Notes: generated by a model not told the origin, from the letters alone. A stretch of DNA of 45,149 bases from Bacteroidales bacterium (GCA_028707695.1 JAQWAL010000011.1:1-45149); one strand, 5' to 3'. Positions 1 to 8,933 are shown, numbered from the stretch's first letter. Made by a program: numbers and translations.

Positions 1-7
1 TTTTTTT

Positions 8-15
8 TATCTTTA
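8..15 (+). promoter_or_regulatory. Possible -7 promoter box for the first small gene
   Basis: TATCTTTA resembles the Bacteroidetes -7 element TAnnTTTG and lies about 27 bases before the ATG at 42. The -33 region would fall at or beyond the window edge, so it cannot be judged. This is a weak call from one box only. Confidence 0.25.
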
Positions 16-41
16 GGTACTATTATTAAAAATGATATGCC

Positions 42-326
42 ATGGATAAGGAAAAATACAGAAAAGAGGCCAAAGATAGTATCGATAAACTATTTGCTCA
101 AATAGAAGAACTTGAATCAAAAAAGGATAGGGTCAAAGATGAAGCCAGGAAAGAAATTGAGGAAATCCTTGATAATTTGAAAGTCAAAAAGGCACAATTA
201 GAGACTAAATATGAAGAGTTGGTTGACTCTTCGGAGGACAAATGGGAAGAAGCAAAAGAGGCTTTCTCTTCTGCAGCAGATTCTTTCAAAGAGGGATTTG
301 GGAAAATAGCATCCCTGTTCAAGTAA
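42..326 (+). CDS. Small charged coiled-coil protein of unknown function
   Basis: This 94-residue protein is almost entirely Lys/Glu/Asp-rich amphipathic helix, with heptad-like spacing over residues 5-65 and a short hydrophobic tail ending FGKIASLFK. It has no signal peptide, membrane segment or cysteine, so it is probably a soluble cytoplasmic helical protein. It lies 58 bases upstream of another coiled-coil gene on the same strand and may be co-transcribed with it. I do not recognise a named family. The coding frame is clean and the AT-rich context before the ATG fits the other genes here, so I think it is a real gene. Confidence 0.7.
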   Translation: MDKEKYRKEAKDSIDKLFAQIEELESKKDRVKDEARKEIEEILDNLKVKKAQLETKYEELVDSSEDKWEEAKEAFSSAADSFKEGFGKIASLFK

Positions 327-384
327 TCAAGAGATGTTATATCTCCGGTTCCATGATTGTTAACATTATAAAATTTGAATAATT

Positions 385-1248
385 ATGAAAACTCAAGGAC
401 AAGGAGGAAAAAACAATGTCATGATGGCTTCCGTGGTGACATTGGGTGTTTTATTGCTTACATCTTTGATTGTTATGTTTTTATACATTAACAAATCAGG
501 TAAACTAAACAAGAGTAACGAAGAACTTGAAAACAGGCTGGCTATTATAGAAGATAATTTGTCAAAAAGTGATGCCCAAAACAAAGTTAACGTTGCCAAG
601 TTGGATTCTATGGATTTACTCGTTTCCCAAATGGAAACGGATCATGAACAGCAGATTGCCATCAAGGATCGCAGGATAGCAAATTTGGAAGTATCCGGTA
701 ATAAAAAAGAGAAGGAACTTCAAAAGGAGATAGATCGCCTGATTGATTCAGAAGTCAATCTGGAAAAATTGCAAAACAGGTATGACCGGCTTTTGGCTGA
801 AGCTCTGCGAAAGAGAGATCAGATAAAGGTTCTGGAAAACGATTTGAAGGTGTTGAGGGATAGTGTTGACCAATCAAGGAAACTGTTTGCCTACAATATT
901 TCTCCTTTGACAAAATGGGACAGGTGGTTGTGTGCAGATAGGTACAACGTGGATGTAGCCCGACGTGTAAACGAAATTCATGTGAAATTCGAAATTGCAG
1001 GATCTCCTTTTGTAAATCATGGTAAAAGGAATGTCTATTTGAATTTGCTGGATCCTCAAGGCAATTTGCTATATCCCCAAGGTGGTGATTTCCAATATAC
1101 AGTAATGCAGGAAATTGATTACTCAGGATCATACATCCCGGTAGAATTTATCATAAGCAACCCCGAAAAACTCCTGCCCGGCACTTATACTTTCCAAGTT
1201 TATATAGGCAATGAGCTTGTCAGGGAGACATATGTAGATTTCAACTAA
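385..1248 (+). CDS. Membrane-anchored coiled-coil protein with C-terminal beta domain
   Basis: The 287-residue product has a short cytoplasmic-type N-terminus, one strong transmembrane helix at about residues 14-36, a long coiled coil at about 38-165, and a globular C-terminal part at about 170-287 rich in beta strands (motifs such as RNVYLNLLDPQGNLLYPQGG). The layout suggests an inner-membrane anchor holding a periplasmic stalk and head. I do not recognise the family. An internal AAGGAGG at 403-409 precedes in-frame ATGs at 421 and 424, but starting there would leave only about one residue before the hydrophobic helix, so I keep the ATG at 385, which has the usual AATTATG context. Its stop abuts the convergent ilvE stop with no spacer. 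Confidence 0.75.
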   Translation: MKTQGQGGKNNVMMASVVTLGVLLLTSLIVMFLYINKSGKLNKSNEELENRLAIIEDNLSKSDAQNKVNVAKLDSMDLLVSQMETDHEQQIAIKDRRIANLEVSGNKKEKELQKEIDRLIDSEVNLEKLQNRYDRLLAEALRKRDQIKVLENDLKVLRDSVDQSRKLFAYNISPLTKWDRWLCADRYNVDVARRVNEIHVKFEIAGSPFVNHGKRNVYLNLLDPQGNLLYPQGGDFQYTVMQEIDYSGSYIPVEFIISNPEKLLPGTYTFQVYIGNELVRETYVDFN

Positions 1249-2253
1249 TCATAGTTCCAGGCACCAATTGTTTTTGTCGTAAACCACACCTGTTTGTATG
1301 CCTGTAAGTGTGTCGTGTAGTTTTTTGTTTGTACTGTTTCCTTCTGATTTTGAACTATAAACGGTACCAGTCAGTGGATCGTGGATTTCCGATATATTCA
1401 GGACCACAATGGCTGTACCACATGCTGCCATTTGGTCAAAAGTGGCTAGTTCTTCTGTCAGTACTGCTCTTTTTTGCACTGTCATACCCATATCTTTCGC
1501 AATGGTCATCAGGGAATTATTTGTAATGGATGGTAATATGTTTGGAGAGTCAGGTGTAATGTAGTTGTTCCCTTTTATACCAAAAAAATTGGAAGAGGAA
1601 AATTCATCTATATGGTTCCTTGTTTGGGAATCCAAGTACAACAGAGCTGCATATCCTTGTTGTTTGGCTTTTTGCCCAGCAACTATGGATGGTGAGTAAT
1701 TTCCTCCTATTTTGTACGCACCAGATCCCATCGGGGCAGTTCTGTCATGATCCCTGGCAATAAGGGCTTTATTGAAACTACTTTTTTTATCTCCTGCAAA
1801 AGAAGAGACTGGGATTGCAGCAACAATAAACAAAACATCATTGGATGATACAAGGTCTATTTGTCCACCAATACCAATCAAAAGTGGACGTAGATACAAC
1901 GTTGCCCCACTTTCATATGGAGGTAAGTATCCTATGTTTTCCTGAACAGCCATTTTGCACGCCTCAATGAACATTGATTCAGGAGGGGATGGTATTCCCA
2001 GAAATTCTGCAGAACGCCTTAGTCTGGAAGCATTTTCGATGGGTCGGAACAGTCTTATTTTATCGTCATATCCACGGTATGCCTTTAGTCCTTCAAAGGC
2101 TTGCAAACCATAGTTCAATGATGCAGAAAGGGCATTTATTGTAATTTTGTCGTCATTTATCACTTGTAAATGACTCCATTCCCCATCTGAGTAGTTTGCA
2201 ACAATTATTGCGTTTGTTTTTGTGTATTTGAATTTTAATTCGTTCCAATTCAT
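1249..2253 (-). CDS. ilvE: Branched-chain amino acid aminotransferase
   Basis: This PLP enzyme (334 residues, fold type IV) moves the amino group between glutamate and the branched-chain 2-oxoacids, the last step of Ile, Val and Leu synthesis. The N-terminal LNYGLQAFEGLKAY stretch (46-59), the Schiff-base lysine K181 in GSGAYKIGGNYSPS, and the C-terminal GTAIVVLNISEI segment are all typical. It is the last gene of the ilv operon, 12 bases after ilvA, which fits its job exactly. Its stop codon touches the stop of the convergent coiled-coil gene, and no terminator hairpin is visible there. Confidence 0.95.
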   Translation of the reverse strand: MNWNELKFKYTKTNAIIVANYSDGEWSHLQVINDDKITINALSASLNYGLQAFEGLKAYRGYDDKIRLFRPIENASRLRRSAEFLGIPSPPESMFIEACKMAVQENIGYLPPYESGATLYLRPLLIGIGGQIDLVSSNDVLFIVAAIPVSSFAGDKKSSFNKALIARDHDRTAPMGSGAYKIGGNYSPSIVAGQKAKQQGYAALLYLDSQTRNHIDEFSSSNFFGIKGNNYITPDSPNILPSITNNSLMTIAKDMGMTVQKRAVLTEELATFDQMAACGTAIVVLNISEIHDPLTGTVYSSKSEGNSTNKKLHDTLTGIQTGVVYDKNNWCLEL

Positions 2254-2265
2254 TTTTTGTGAGAT

Positions 2266-3528
2266 TTAAATCAAGTAACCAAAAAGGTCCTTTTTATCGT
2301 TTATGTATTCGAATATTATTTTATTGTTATTTAATTTATCCAACAACATTGACAAGTCGTTTTTACAAGAGAGTTCAATACCTATCAAGGCAGGCCCTTG
2401 TTCCCGGTTTGTCTTTTTTGAGTAGGAAAAGTGGGTAATGTCATCGTTAGGGCCAAGGACATTGTTTACAAAATTTAGCAATGCTCCTGCCCTTTGAGGG
2501 AATCGCACTATGAAATAGTGTTTTAGTCCCTCGTACATCAATGAACGTTCCCTTATTTCCTCTGTCCTGGAAATATCATTGTTACTGCCACTGATGATAC
2601 ATACTACATTTTTGCCGTGGATTTCTTCTTTGATAAATTCAAGGGCTGCTACAGACAAAGCTCCAGCTGGTTCTGCCACTATGGCATTTCTGTTGTACAA
2701 TTCCAGAATTGCAGAACATACCGATCCTTCTGGTGTAGGGATAATTTTGTCAATCACATTTTTACAGATTTCAAATGTGATCACACCTGGCCTTTTGACT
2801 GCTGCGCCATCTACAAAAGTATCTATTGAATTAAGTTCTGTAATTTTTTTGTTTTCAATAGATTGTTTCATTGAAAGAGCACCTGAAGGCTCTGCTCCTA
2901 TTATCTTTGTCTGTGGAGATTTTTGTTTGAAGTACCAACCAACTCCTGATGCAAGTCCGCCACCACCCACCGGAGTGACAAGATAGTCCAGCTCTTCTTT
3001 GAAGTCCTTGAGAATTTCAATGCCTATTGTAGCTTGACCCTCAATAACAGATATGTCGTCAAACGGATGTATGAAACTGCCGTTTGTGGAGTCGCAAAAT
3101 TTCCTGGCTTCCCGGAATGAGTCATCAAATGTATCTCCCGTAAGGATAACTTTGATGTTTGACTTTCCAAACATCTTGACCTGGAGCACTTTTTGTTTTG
3201 GAGTGGTTGTAGGCATGAATATTGTGCCTTTGATATCAAGCACATTACATGAATATGCCACTCCTTGTGCATGGTTACCGGCACTTGCACAGACAACTCC
3301 TTTTATCCTTTCTTTAGCAGATAAGGAGCTTATCTTATTGAAAGCTCCTCTTATTTTATAAGACCTGACGCTTTGCAAATCTTCCCTTTTAAGGTAAATG
3401 GATGCTCCATATTGTTCAGATAAACTCTGATTATATAACAAAGGAGAATTCACGACAACCCCCTCAAGTAAATTCATTGCCTTTTCTATCCTTTCCAATT
3501 TTGGAAAACAGTTAATTTCACTCATCAT
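2266..3528 (-). CDS. ilvA: Threonine ammonia-lyase (threonine deaminase), biosynthetic short form
   Basis: It converts threonine to 2-oxobutanoate and ammonia, the entry step to isoleucine. The 420-residue length matches the shorter Bacillus-type enzymes with one C-terminal regulatory ACT-like domain (about 330-420) rather than the about 510-residue E. coli form with two. K58 in RSYKIRGAF is the PLP lysine and VGGGGLASG is the phosphate-binding glycine loop. The ATG starts directly after the ilvC stop with no gap, which suggests translational coupling; a second ATG follows immediately. Placement in an operon with ilvB, ilvC and ilvD supports a biosynthetic role over a catabolic one. Confidence 0.95.
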   Translation of the reverse strand: MMSEINCFPKLERIEKAMNLLEGVVVNSPLLYNQSLSEQYGASIYLKREDLQSVRSYKIRGAFNKISSLSAKERIKGVVCASAGNHAQGVAYSCNVLDIKGTIFMPTTTPKQKVLQVKMFGKSNIKVILTGDTFDDSFREARKFCDSTNGSFIHPFDDISVIEGQATIGIEILKDFKEELDYLVTPVGGGGLASGVGWYFKQKSPQTKIIGAEPSGALSMKQSIENKKITELNSIDTFVDGAAVKRPGVITFEICKNVIDKIIPTPEGSVCSAILELYNRNAIVAEPAGALSVAALEFIKEEIHGKNVVCIISGSNNDISRTEEIRERSLMYEGLKHYFIVRFPQRAGALLNFVNNVLGPNDDITHFSYSKKTNREQGPALIGIELSCKNDLSMLLDKLNNNKIIFEYINDKKDLFGYLI

Positions 3529-4566
3529 CTATGGTCTTAAATTTCTCACAACCTCTCCTGTTTTCCATAATTCACTAGATCGTAAATCATTAAGTTCCTC
3601 TTCAAGTTTAATGCGATAATCACTTCTACCATTGGAATCTATGGATTTTTGTGCTTCGTTTCCGTTTGCTACTTCGGAATATAGTTCGTTAAAAACAGGG
3701 AGTAATGCTTCTTTAAACTTAATCCACCAATCAAGGGCTCCTCTTTGTGCAGTTGTAGAACAATTCGCATACATCCAATCCATTCCATTTTCTGCAACCA
3801 AAGGCATGAGGCTTTGGGTCAACTCCTCTACTGTCTCGTTGAAGGCCTCCGAGGGAGAGTGACCGTTCTCTCTTAGAACTTGGTATTGTGCAGCAAAAAG
3901 CCCTTGCAAAGCCCCCATCAAAGATCCACGTTCTCCAGTTAGGTCAGAGTACACTTCTTTCTTGAAAGTGGTTTCAAATAGATAACCAGAACCTATGCCA
4001 ACACCAAGTGAAACAACTCTTTCATATGCTTTACCTGTAGCATCACTATATATCGCATAACTTGAGTTCAATCCTTTGTCTTGGAGAAACAACCTTCTTA
4101 AGGAAGTTCCGGAACCTTTTGGTGCTACAAGGATAACATCAATATCATCGGGAGGGACAATACCCGTCTTGTGTTTGTATGTAATGCCAAAACCATGTGA
4201 AAAGCAAAGTGCTTTTCCTTTGTGCAAGTGTCTTTTAATTGTTGGCCATACTTCAATCTGCCCGGCATCTGACAAAAGATAAAGTATTATTGAAGCTTGT
4301 TTGCAGGCTTCTTCTATACCAAACAGGTTTTCATTTGGTAACCATCCATCCTGCACTGCCCTATCCCAGCTATTAGAGTTGGCTCTTTGCCCAATGATAA
4401 CATTAAAACCGTTATCTTTAAGGTTTAATGCCTGACCTGGACCTTGTATTCCATAACCAATGACAGCTATGGTCTCTTCTTTCAAATAGTCCAGTGCATT
4501 ACTTAGGGGAAATTCTTCCCGGGTAACAACATTCTCCAATGTTCCTCCAAAATTGATTTTTGCCAT
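3529..4566 (-). CDS. ilvC: Ketol-acid reductoisomerase
   Basis: It catalyses the Mg- and NAD(P)H-dependent isomeroreduction of acetolactate or acetohydroxybutyrate. The N-terminal Rossmann fold carries AVIGYGIQGPGQ (about 34-45), CFSHGFGI contains the conserved histidine, and the C-terminal helical domain has the metal ligands in SDLTGERG. At 345 residues it is a short, class I-like enzyme in the form seen in Bacteroidetes, with a C-terminal extension after the knotted core. It sits 24 bases after ilvN, and its ATG follows ATAATT, the recurring start context in this operon. Confidence 0.95.
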   Translation of the reverse strand: MAKINFGGTLENVVTREEFPLSNALDYLKEETIAVIGYGIQGPGQALNLKDNGFNVIIGQRANSNSWDRAVQDGWLPNENLFGIEEACKQASIILYLLSDAGQIEVWPTIKRHLHKGKALCFSHGFGITYKHKTGIVPPDDIDVILVAPKGSGTSLRRLFLQDKGLNSSYAIYSDATGKAYERVVSLGVGIGSGYLFETTFKKEVYSDLTGERGSLMGALQGLFAAQYQVLRENGHSPSEAFNETVEELTQSLMPLVAENGMDWMYANCSTTAQRGALDWWIKFKEALLPVFNELYSEVANGNEAQKSIDSNGRSDYRIKLEEELNDLRSSELWKTGEVVRNLRP

Positions 4567-4590
4567 AATTATAAATTTTTTAAATTGGGT

Positions 4591-5109
4591 TTATGATACT
4601 TTTCTTAAGAGTGATTCTACTGGCTCCCTTTGCAATACTACATTTCCAGACCTGGCATAGGATATAAGGAGGTTTTTCCGTTCAAGACTCTGCTTGAGTG
4701 CATCCAGTTCTGCTTTGCTGCCAGATTTTTCCGCTATAATATATTCATTGGAAATTTCTATTATTTTTCCATTCAGCCGATTAAGGAAATGATTAAAAAA
4801 AAGTGAATCTTTAATGAAATCGGGTGATATTTTATACAATGCCATCTCTTTGTAAATTAGCTCATCTTGTAAAAAGTAATTTACATTTAGAATGTCAATA
4901 TTGTTATTCAGTTGATTAACAATTCTTTCTACGGTCTCTTCTGAAATTATGGCAGATATGACTACTGTGCTAATCCCTTTTATGTAGGATTCTGATACAT
5001 TAAGACTTTCAATGTTAATGTGACGTTTTAGATAAGCAGATGTAATTCTGTTTAAAACAGATATTTGATTGTTTACAAACGCCAATACTATGAATTCTTT
5101 ATTTTCCAT
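4591..5109 (-). CDS. ilvN: Acetolactate synthase small (regulatory) subunit
   Basis: The 172-residue protein has an N-terminal ACT domain (about residues 5-80; start of fold EFIVLAFVNNQISVLNRITSA) and a second alpha/beta domain. This is the layout of IlvN/IlvH subunits that bind valine and confer feedback inhibition on IlvB. It is encoded 9 bases after ilvB, as is usual for the two subunits. The sequence is rather divergent, and whether the valine site is functional cannot be read by eye; identity rests on length, the ACT pattern and position. Confidence 0.88.
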   Translation of the reverse strand: MENKEFIVLAFVNNQISVLNRITSAYLKRHINIESLNVSESYIKGISTVVISAIISEETVERIVNQLNNNIDILNVNYFLQDELIYKEMALYKISPDFIKDSLFFNHFLNRLNGKIIEISNEYIIAEKSGSKAELDALKQSLERKNLLISYARSGNVVLQREPVESLLRKVS

Positions 5110-5118
5110 AATTATAGT

Positions 5119-6819
5119 TTATTGTGTTATTAATTCATCCAAAGATTTTCCGGCAGGAACCATAGGGAATATGTTCTCTTCTTTTGTTACATCAATCTCA
5201 AGTAAAATCGGACCCTTATGGCTTATCATTTCTTTTATTTTGCTTTCCAAATCATTAAAATTCATTATTTTATACGATAGAATCCCATATGCTTGAGCTA
5301 TTTTTGAAAAATCGGGATTATCCATTTCGGTAAATGAGTATCTTTTTTCAAAGAACAACTCTTGCCATTGCCTGACCATACCAAGAAATGAGTTGTTAAG
5401 AACGACAATTTTTACAGGCAGGTTGTATTTCATGATTGTACCTAATTCGTGTATAGACATTTGAAAGCCCCCATCTCCAGTAAAGATTATAACATCTTTC
5501 TCTTTTTTGCCACATATTGCACCAATTGCTGCAGGTAAGCCAAATCCCATGGTGCCCAAACCACCTGAAGTAATGAAATTCCTTGGATTGCTGAATTTTG
5601 AGAATCTTGCTGCAAACATTTGATTCTGACCTACATCAGTTACAATTATGCTATCATTGCAACACCATTCTGCTACAGACTCAACCACTTTTGCCATACT
5701 TATGGATCCGCTTTTTTTTTCTTTCAAGTACATACTTTCTATCATATTACGGTCCTCTATTTTGACCTGGTTCATGTATCTTATCCATTCTTCCCTTTTC
5801 CTGTATTTGATTCCAGGCATAATTAATTTGATAGTTTGCAATGCATCCCCATGTAGTTTAAGGTCGCATTTGACACATTTGTCAAACTCTGCCTTATCAA
5901 TATCTATATGGATTATCTTGGCATTAGGAGCAAATCCAGGGATTTCACCTGTAAACCTGTCGCTAAACCTCATACCAATAGCTATCAAAAGATCAGATTT
6001 TTGGATCATATGGTTAGCAGTGAGAGAACCATGCATTCCTGCAAATCCTCCGTGTAGGATGTAATTGGTGGGGACAGAAGAAATGCCCAAAAGTGTTGTT
6101 ATAATGGGTATGTTCCCTTTTTGTGACAATTCCATACATTTGTCTGATGCACCAGAAATCAATACACCTTGGCCAGATATTATCAAAGGCATTAATGAGT
6201 TGTTTATCATATTCACTGCCTCTGAAATAGATACGCTAGGAATCTCTGGGAGCATTTTGCCTTTTATTTGTTGAGGCTTGTAGGGTGTGTATGAAAATCT
6301 TGTGAGTTCGGTTTGCGCATTTTTTGTAAAGCTTATCAAAACAGGGCCAGGCCTTCCGCTTCTTGCTATGTAAAATGCTTTGGACATGATTGTTGTAATT
6401 TCTGAGGCAGATGTTATTTGATAACTCCACTTTGTGAGAGGTATTGTAATACTTATTGTATCTGCTTCCTGAAAGAAATTGCTTCCCAATTTGTCGTATC
6501 CAACTTGAGCTGTAATGCATACCAGTGGTGTTGAATCCATCATTGCGTCAGCGATTCCTGTAACCAAGTTGGTTGCTCCGGGACCAGCTGTAGCAAAACA
6601 AACTCCGGGTTTCCCGGTAGCGCGGGAATATCCTTGAGCTGCGTGGACTGCTCCTTGTTCGTGCCTTACCAGTATGTGTCTGATTTGTTGCTGGTAATCG
6701 AATAGCTTGTCGTAGAGTGGCATTATCGTTCCTCCTGGATAACCGAATATTGTGTCAACACCTTCTTTTTGTAGTGATATCAACATTGCCTCTGCCCCTG
6801 TGATCTTACTGTTTTCCAT
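5119..6819 (-). CDS. ilvB: Acetolactate synthase large (catalytic) subunit
   Basis: This thiamine-diphosphate enzyme condenses pyruvate with pyruvate or 2-oxobutanoate. The cofactor-activating glutamate is E54 in VRHEQGAVHAAQGY, and the ThDP/Mg motif begins GDGGFQMSIHELG and ends in VVLNNSFLG. FAD-type middle and PYR/PP domains follow the family order, and the length (566 codons) is normal. I start at the ATG at 6819, which has the same TTAATTATG context as ilvN and ilvC. A TTG at 6840 overlapping the ilvD stop as TTGA would add seven residues and remains an alternative. Confidence 0.95.
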   Translation of the reverse strand: MENSKITGAEAMLISLQKEGVDTIFGYPGGTIMPLYDKLFDYQQQIRHILVRHEQGAVHAAQGYSRATGKPGVCFATAGPGATNLVTGIADAMMDSTPLVCITAQVGYDKLGSNFFQEADTISITIPLTKWSYQITSASEITTIMSKAFYIARSGRPGPVLISFTKNAQTELTRFSYTPYKPQQIKGKMLPEIPSVSISEAVNMINNSLMPLIISGQGVLISGASDKCMELSQKGNIPIITTLLGISSVPTNYILHGGFAGMHGSLTANHMIQKSDLLIAIGMRFSDRFTGEIPGFAPNAKIIHIDIDKAEFDKCVKCDLKLHGDALQTIKLIMPGIKYRKREEWIRYMNQVKIEDRNMIESMYLKEKKSGSISMAKVVESVAEWCCNDSIIVTDVGQNQMFAARFSKFSNPRNFITSGGLGTMGFGLPAAIGAICGKKEKDVIIFTGDGGFQMSIHELGTIMKYNLPVKIVVLNNSFLGMVRQWQELFFEKRYSFTEMDNPDFSKIAQAYGILSYKIMNFNDLESKIKEMISHKGPILLEIDVTKEENIFPMVPAGKSLDELITQ

Positions 6820-6836
6820 AATTAAGTCTTTATTAA

Positions 6837-8666
6837 TCAAATTTTCCTGACTGCTCCTTTATCTGCAGAAAGTACATGAGCCGAATATATTTGAAGGGAA
6901 ATTGGAATGTCCCTGTTTCTTCTTTTTGGTGAGTAGATTGGTTCCCCTTTTATCTCGGCTAAAAGTTCTCTTTTCCTATCTTCCCATGTATCTGTTCCAA
7001 CAGATGCATTTAATGTTCTTTCAGGAATATTTATTGATATCTCATCTCCATTTTTAAGTAAAGCAAGTTCACCACCTGCAGCTGCTTCGGGTGATACATG
7101 GCCTATTGATAATCCGGAACTTCCTCCGGAGAACCTGCCATCAGTAACCAAAGCACATTTTTTGTCCAGTGCCATTGATTTCAAGTATGAAGTTGGATAT
7201 AGCATCTCTTGCATTCCAGGCCCTCCTTTAGGCCCTTCGTACCGTATCACGATAACAGAGCCAGCATGTACGGTCCCGTCCAGGATTCTTTCGCAAGCCT
7301 CTTCCTGGGAGTCAAATATTACTGCTTTGCCTGTGAATTCAAGCATTTCTAAAGGTACTCCTGCAGTTTTGACTATAGCACCATCTTTTGCGATATTACC
7401 TTTTAGCACTACCAAACCACCATCGGTGCTGTAGGGGTGGCAAATGTCCCTAATGCACCCGTTTTCACCATCAAGGTCCAGATTGTCATAAAAATTGTTT
7501 TGTGAAGCTAAAACCCTGCTTTTACAGCCTCCTGGAGCTGCTCTGTAAAAACGGCTGGTTGATTTTTTGATCCTTTTTTCTTTAATTGAATTTTTTTTGA
7601 GACACTCTTCCAGCGATATCAAATTTACACGTGGTACAGAACAGTCAAGAAATCCGGCTTCTTTTAGTTCTGCTAAAATTCTCATAACACCTCCGGCCCT
7701 GTGAAAGTCTTGCATATGATGTCTCCCGTTTGGAGATAGTTTGCATAATACCGGTATTTTCCTGGATAGGATATCAACATCTTCCATATCCAAAACTACC
7801 TGGGCCTCGTGAGCTATTGCCAGCAAATGAAGGACTGTGTTTGTAGAGCCTCCCATTGCAATATCCATGGACATAGCATTGATTAGGGATTCTCTGGTAA
7901 CTATTGACTTTGGCAGAACGGTGGTGTTCCCGTTGTAATAATACTCTTGGGTAATATCACAAATTGTCTTTGCAGTCATTTTTATGAGTTTCTTCCTTAG
8001 AGAGTGAGTTGCCAACAAAGATCCATTTCCAGGTAACGACAGGCCTATTGCCTCTGCCAGGCAATTTATTGAGTTGGCTGTGAACATTCCGGAACAGCTG
8101 CCACAAGTAGGGCATGCCTCTTTCTCAAGCTGCATTAGTTCATCTGCTTGTGAATTGGAATCTCCTCCTTTCACCATCACATCTACCAAGTCGTAATCTA
8201 CCCCTGCTATCCTGCCTGCCTCCATTGGACCTCCTGAAACAATTATGGAAGGTATGTTCAACCTTACCATTGCCATGAGCATTCCAGGAGTTATCTTGTC
8301 GCAATTGGAGATACAAATCATAGCATCTACTTTATGTGCATTGCACATATATTCAACGCTGTCTGCAATCAACTCCCTGGAAGGAAGAGAATAAAGCATT
8401 CCACTATGTCCCATTGCAATACCATCGTCAATAGCAATTGTATTGAATTCTGCGGCAAACATGCCTCTCTTTTCAATCTCCTTTTTGATATATTGTCCCA
8501 CGTTGTGTAGATGGACATGACCCGGAACAAACTGGGTGAATGAATTTACAATGGCAATCAATGGTTTGTCCATTTGTTGGTCTGTCATTCCGTTTGCTCT
8601 CCAAAGTGCTCTGGCCCCTGCCATCCTTTGGCCTTTTCTGGTTTGGTTGCTTCTTAATTGTATCAT
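6837..8666 (-). CDS. ilvD: Dihydroxy-acid dehydratase
   Basis: It dehydrates 2,3-dihydroxy-3-methyl acids to the 2-oxo acids of Val and Ile synthesis, using an Fe-S cluster and Mg. The family signatures are present: [12 protein letters not shown] with C122, and [15 protein letters not shown] with C185, C188 and C191. The active-site serine region [10 protein letters not shown] appears near the C-terminus (here as [11 protein letters not shown]). At 609 residues the length is normal. It is the first structural gene of the operon and lies directly behind the attenuator-like leader, about 20 bases after the T-tract. Confidence 0.96.
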   Translation of the reverse strand: MIQLRSNQTRKGQRMAGARALWRANGMTDQQMDKPLIAIVNSFTQFVPGHVHLHNVGQYIKKEIEKRGMFAAEFNTIAIDDGIAMGHSGMLYSLPSRELIADSVEYMCNAHKVDAMICISNCDKITPGMLMAMVRLNIPSIIVSGGPMEAGRIAGVDYDLVDVMVKGGDSNSQADELMQLEKEACPTCGSCSGMFTANSINCLAEAIGLSLPGNGSLLATHSLRKKLIKMTAKTICDITQEYYYNGNTTVLPKSIVTRESLINAMSMDIAMGGSTNTVLHLLAIAHEAQVVLDMEDVDILSRKIPVLCKLSPNGRHHMQDFHRAGGVMRILAELKEAGFLDCSVPRVNLISLEECLKKNSIKEKRIKKSTSRFYRAAPGGCKSRVLASQNNFYDNLDLDGENGCIRDICHPYSTDGGLVVLKGNIAKDGAIVKTAGVPLEMLEFTGKAVIFDSQEEACERILDGTVHAGSVIVIRYEGPKGGPGMQEMLYPTSYLKSMALDKKCALVTDGRFSGGSSGLSIGHVSPEAAAGGELALLKNGDEISINIPERTLNASVGTDTWEDRKRELLAEIKGEPIYSPKRRNRDIPISLQIYSAHVLSADKGAVRKI

Positions 8667-8685
8667 TGTTCAATAAATAATATGC

Positions 8686-8757
8686 AAAAACAAAGCACCC
8701 TGCTTTTTCCGAATCCGGTTAAAGCAGGGGGCTTTTTATATTGCGTTAACAGGATTC
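8686..8757 (-). terminator. ilv attenuator: intrinsic terminator with competing antiterminator
   Basis: Read on the minus strand, arms at 8735-8721 and 8706-8692 form a 15-base-pair stem with one C/T mismatch, a small inner CCG/CGG stem, and a T-tract at 8690-8686, which is an intrinsic terminator just before ilvD. A second pairing is possible: 8757-8746 (GAATCCTGTTAA) with 8722-8711 (TTAACCGGATTC), 11 of 12 pairs. That hairpin would hold the terminator's 5-prime arm in its loop, so the two are mutually exclusive. The antiterminator's first base is the last base of the leader-peptide stop codon. The plus-strand reading has no gene to terminate. Confidence 0.75.
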
Positions 8758-8933
8758 TAAATAGGAATGGTAATAATGACAAAAATGACTAGCAGAATAA
8801 TCACGTTAAAGAGATTATTCAGCAGGGATATGAAATTAATTGAGATAACACCAAATAGCAAATCTAATCCAATGTTATTTAGTGGATTAAGGAAAGACGT
8901 GCTTTTTGTTTTAGATGCCTGAAGGGCTTTCAT
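8757..8933 (-). CDS. ilv leader peptide rich in Ile, Val and Leu
   Basis: A 58-codon frame runs from ATG at 8933 to TAG at 8757 upstream of ilvD. Of its 58 residues 26 are Ile, Val or Leu, and the last 18 include 13 of them; the C-terminus is NVIILLVIFVIITIPI, all its Ile codons being ATT. It ends 22 bases before the terminator arm. This is the arrangement of an attenuation leader such as that of the enterobacterial ilv operon. It could alternatively be a small membrane protein, but the position between promoter and terminator argues for a sensor of charged Ile/Val/Leu tRNA. Confidence 0.72.
   Translation of the reverse strand: MKALQASKTKSTSFLNPLNNIGLDLLFGVISINFISLLNNLFNVIILLVIFVIITIPI

Noticed and set aside
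403-426. Internal start of the coiled-coil gene after AAGGAGG
   Set aside because: Starting at 421 or 424 would remove the N-terminal lead before the membrane helix; genes here seldom use SD, and 385 has the common start context.
755-1132. A 125-codon minus-strand frame inside the coiled-coil gene
   Set aside because: No start context, no domain, and the plus-strand frame has a coherent membrane and coiled-coil architecture.
8692-8737. Reading the ilv leader hairpin as a plus-strand terminator
   Set aside because: It does have T residues on that side, but no plus-strand gene ends upstream; ilvD is on the minus strand, so the minus-strand attenuator reading fits.
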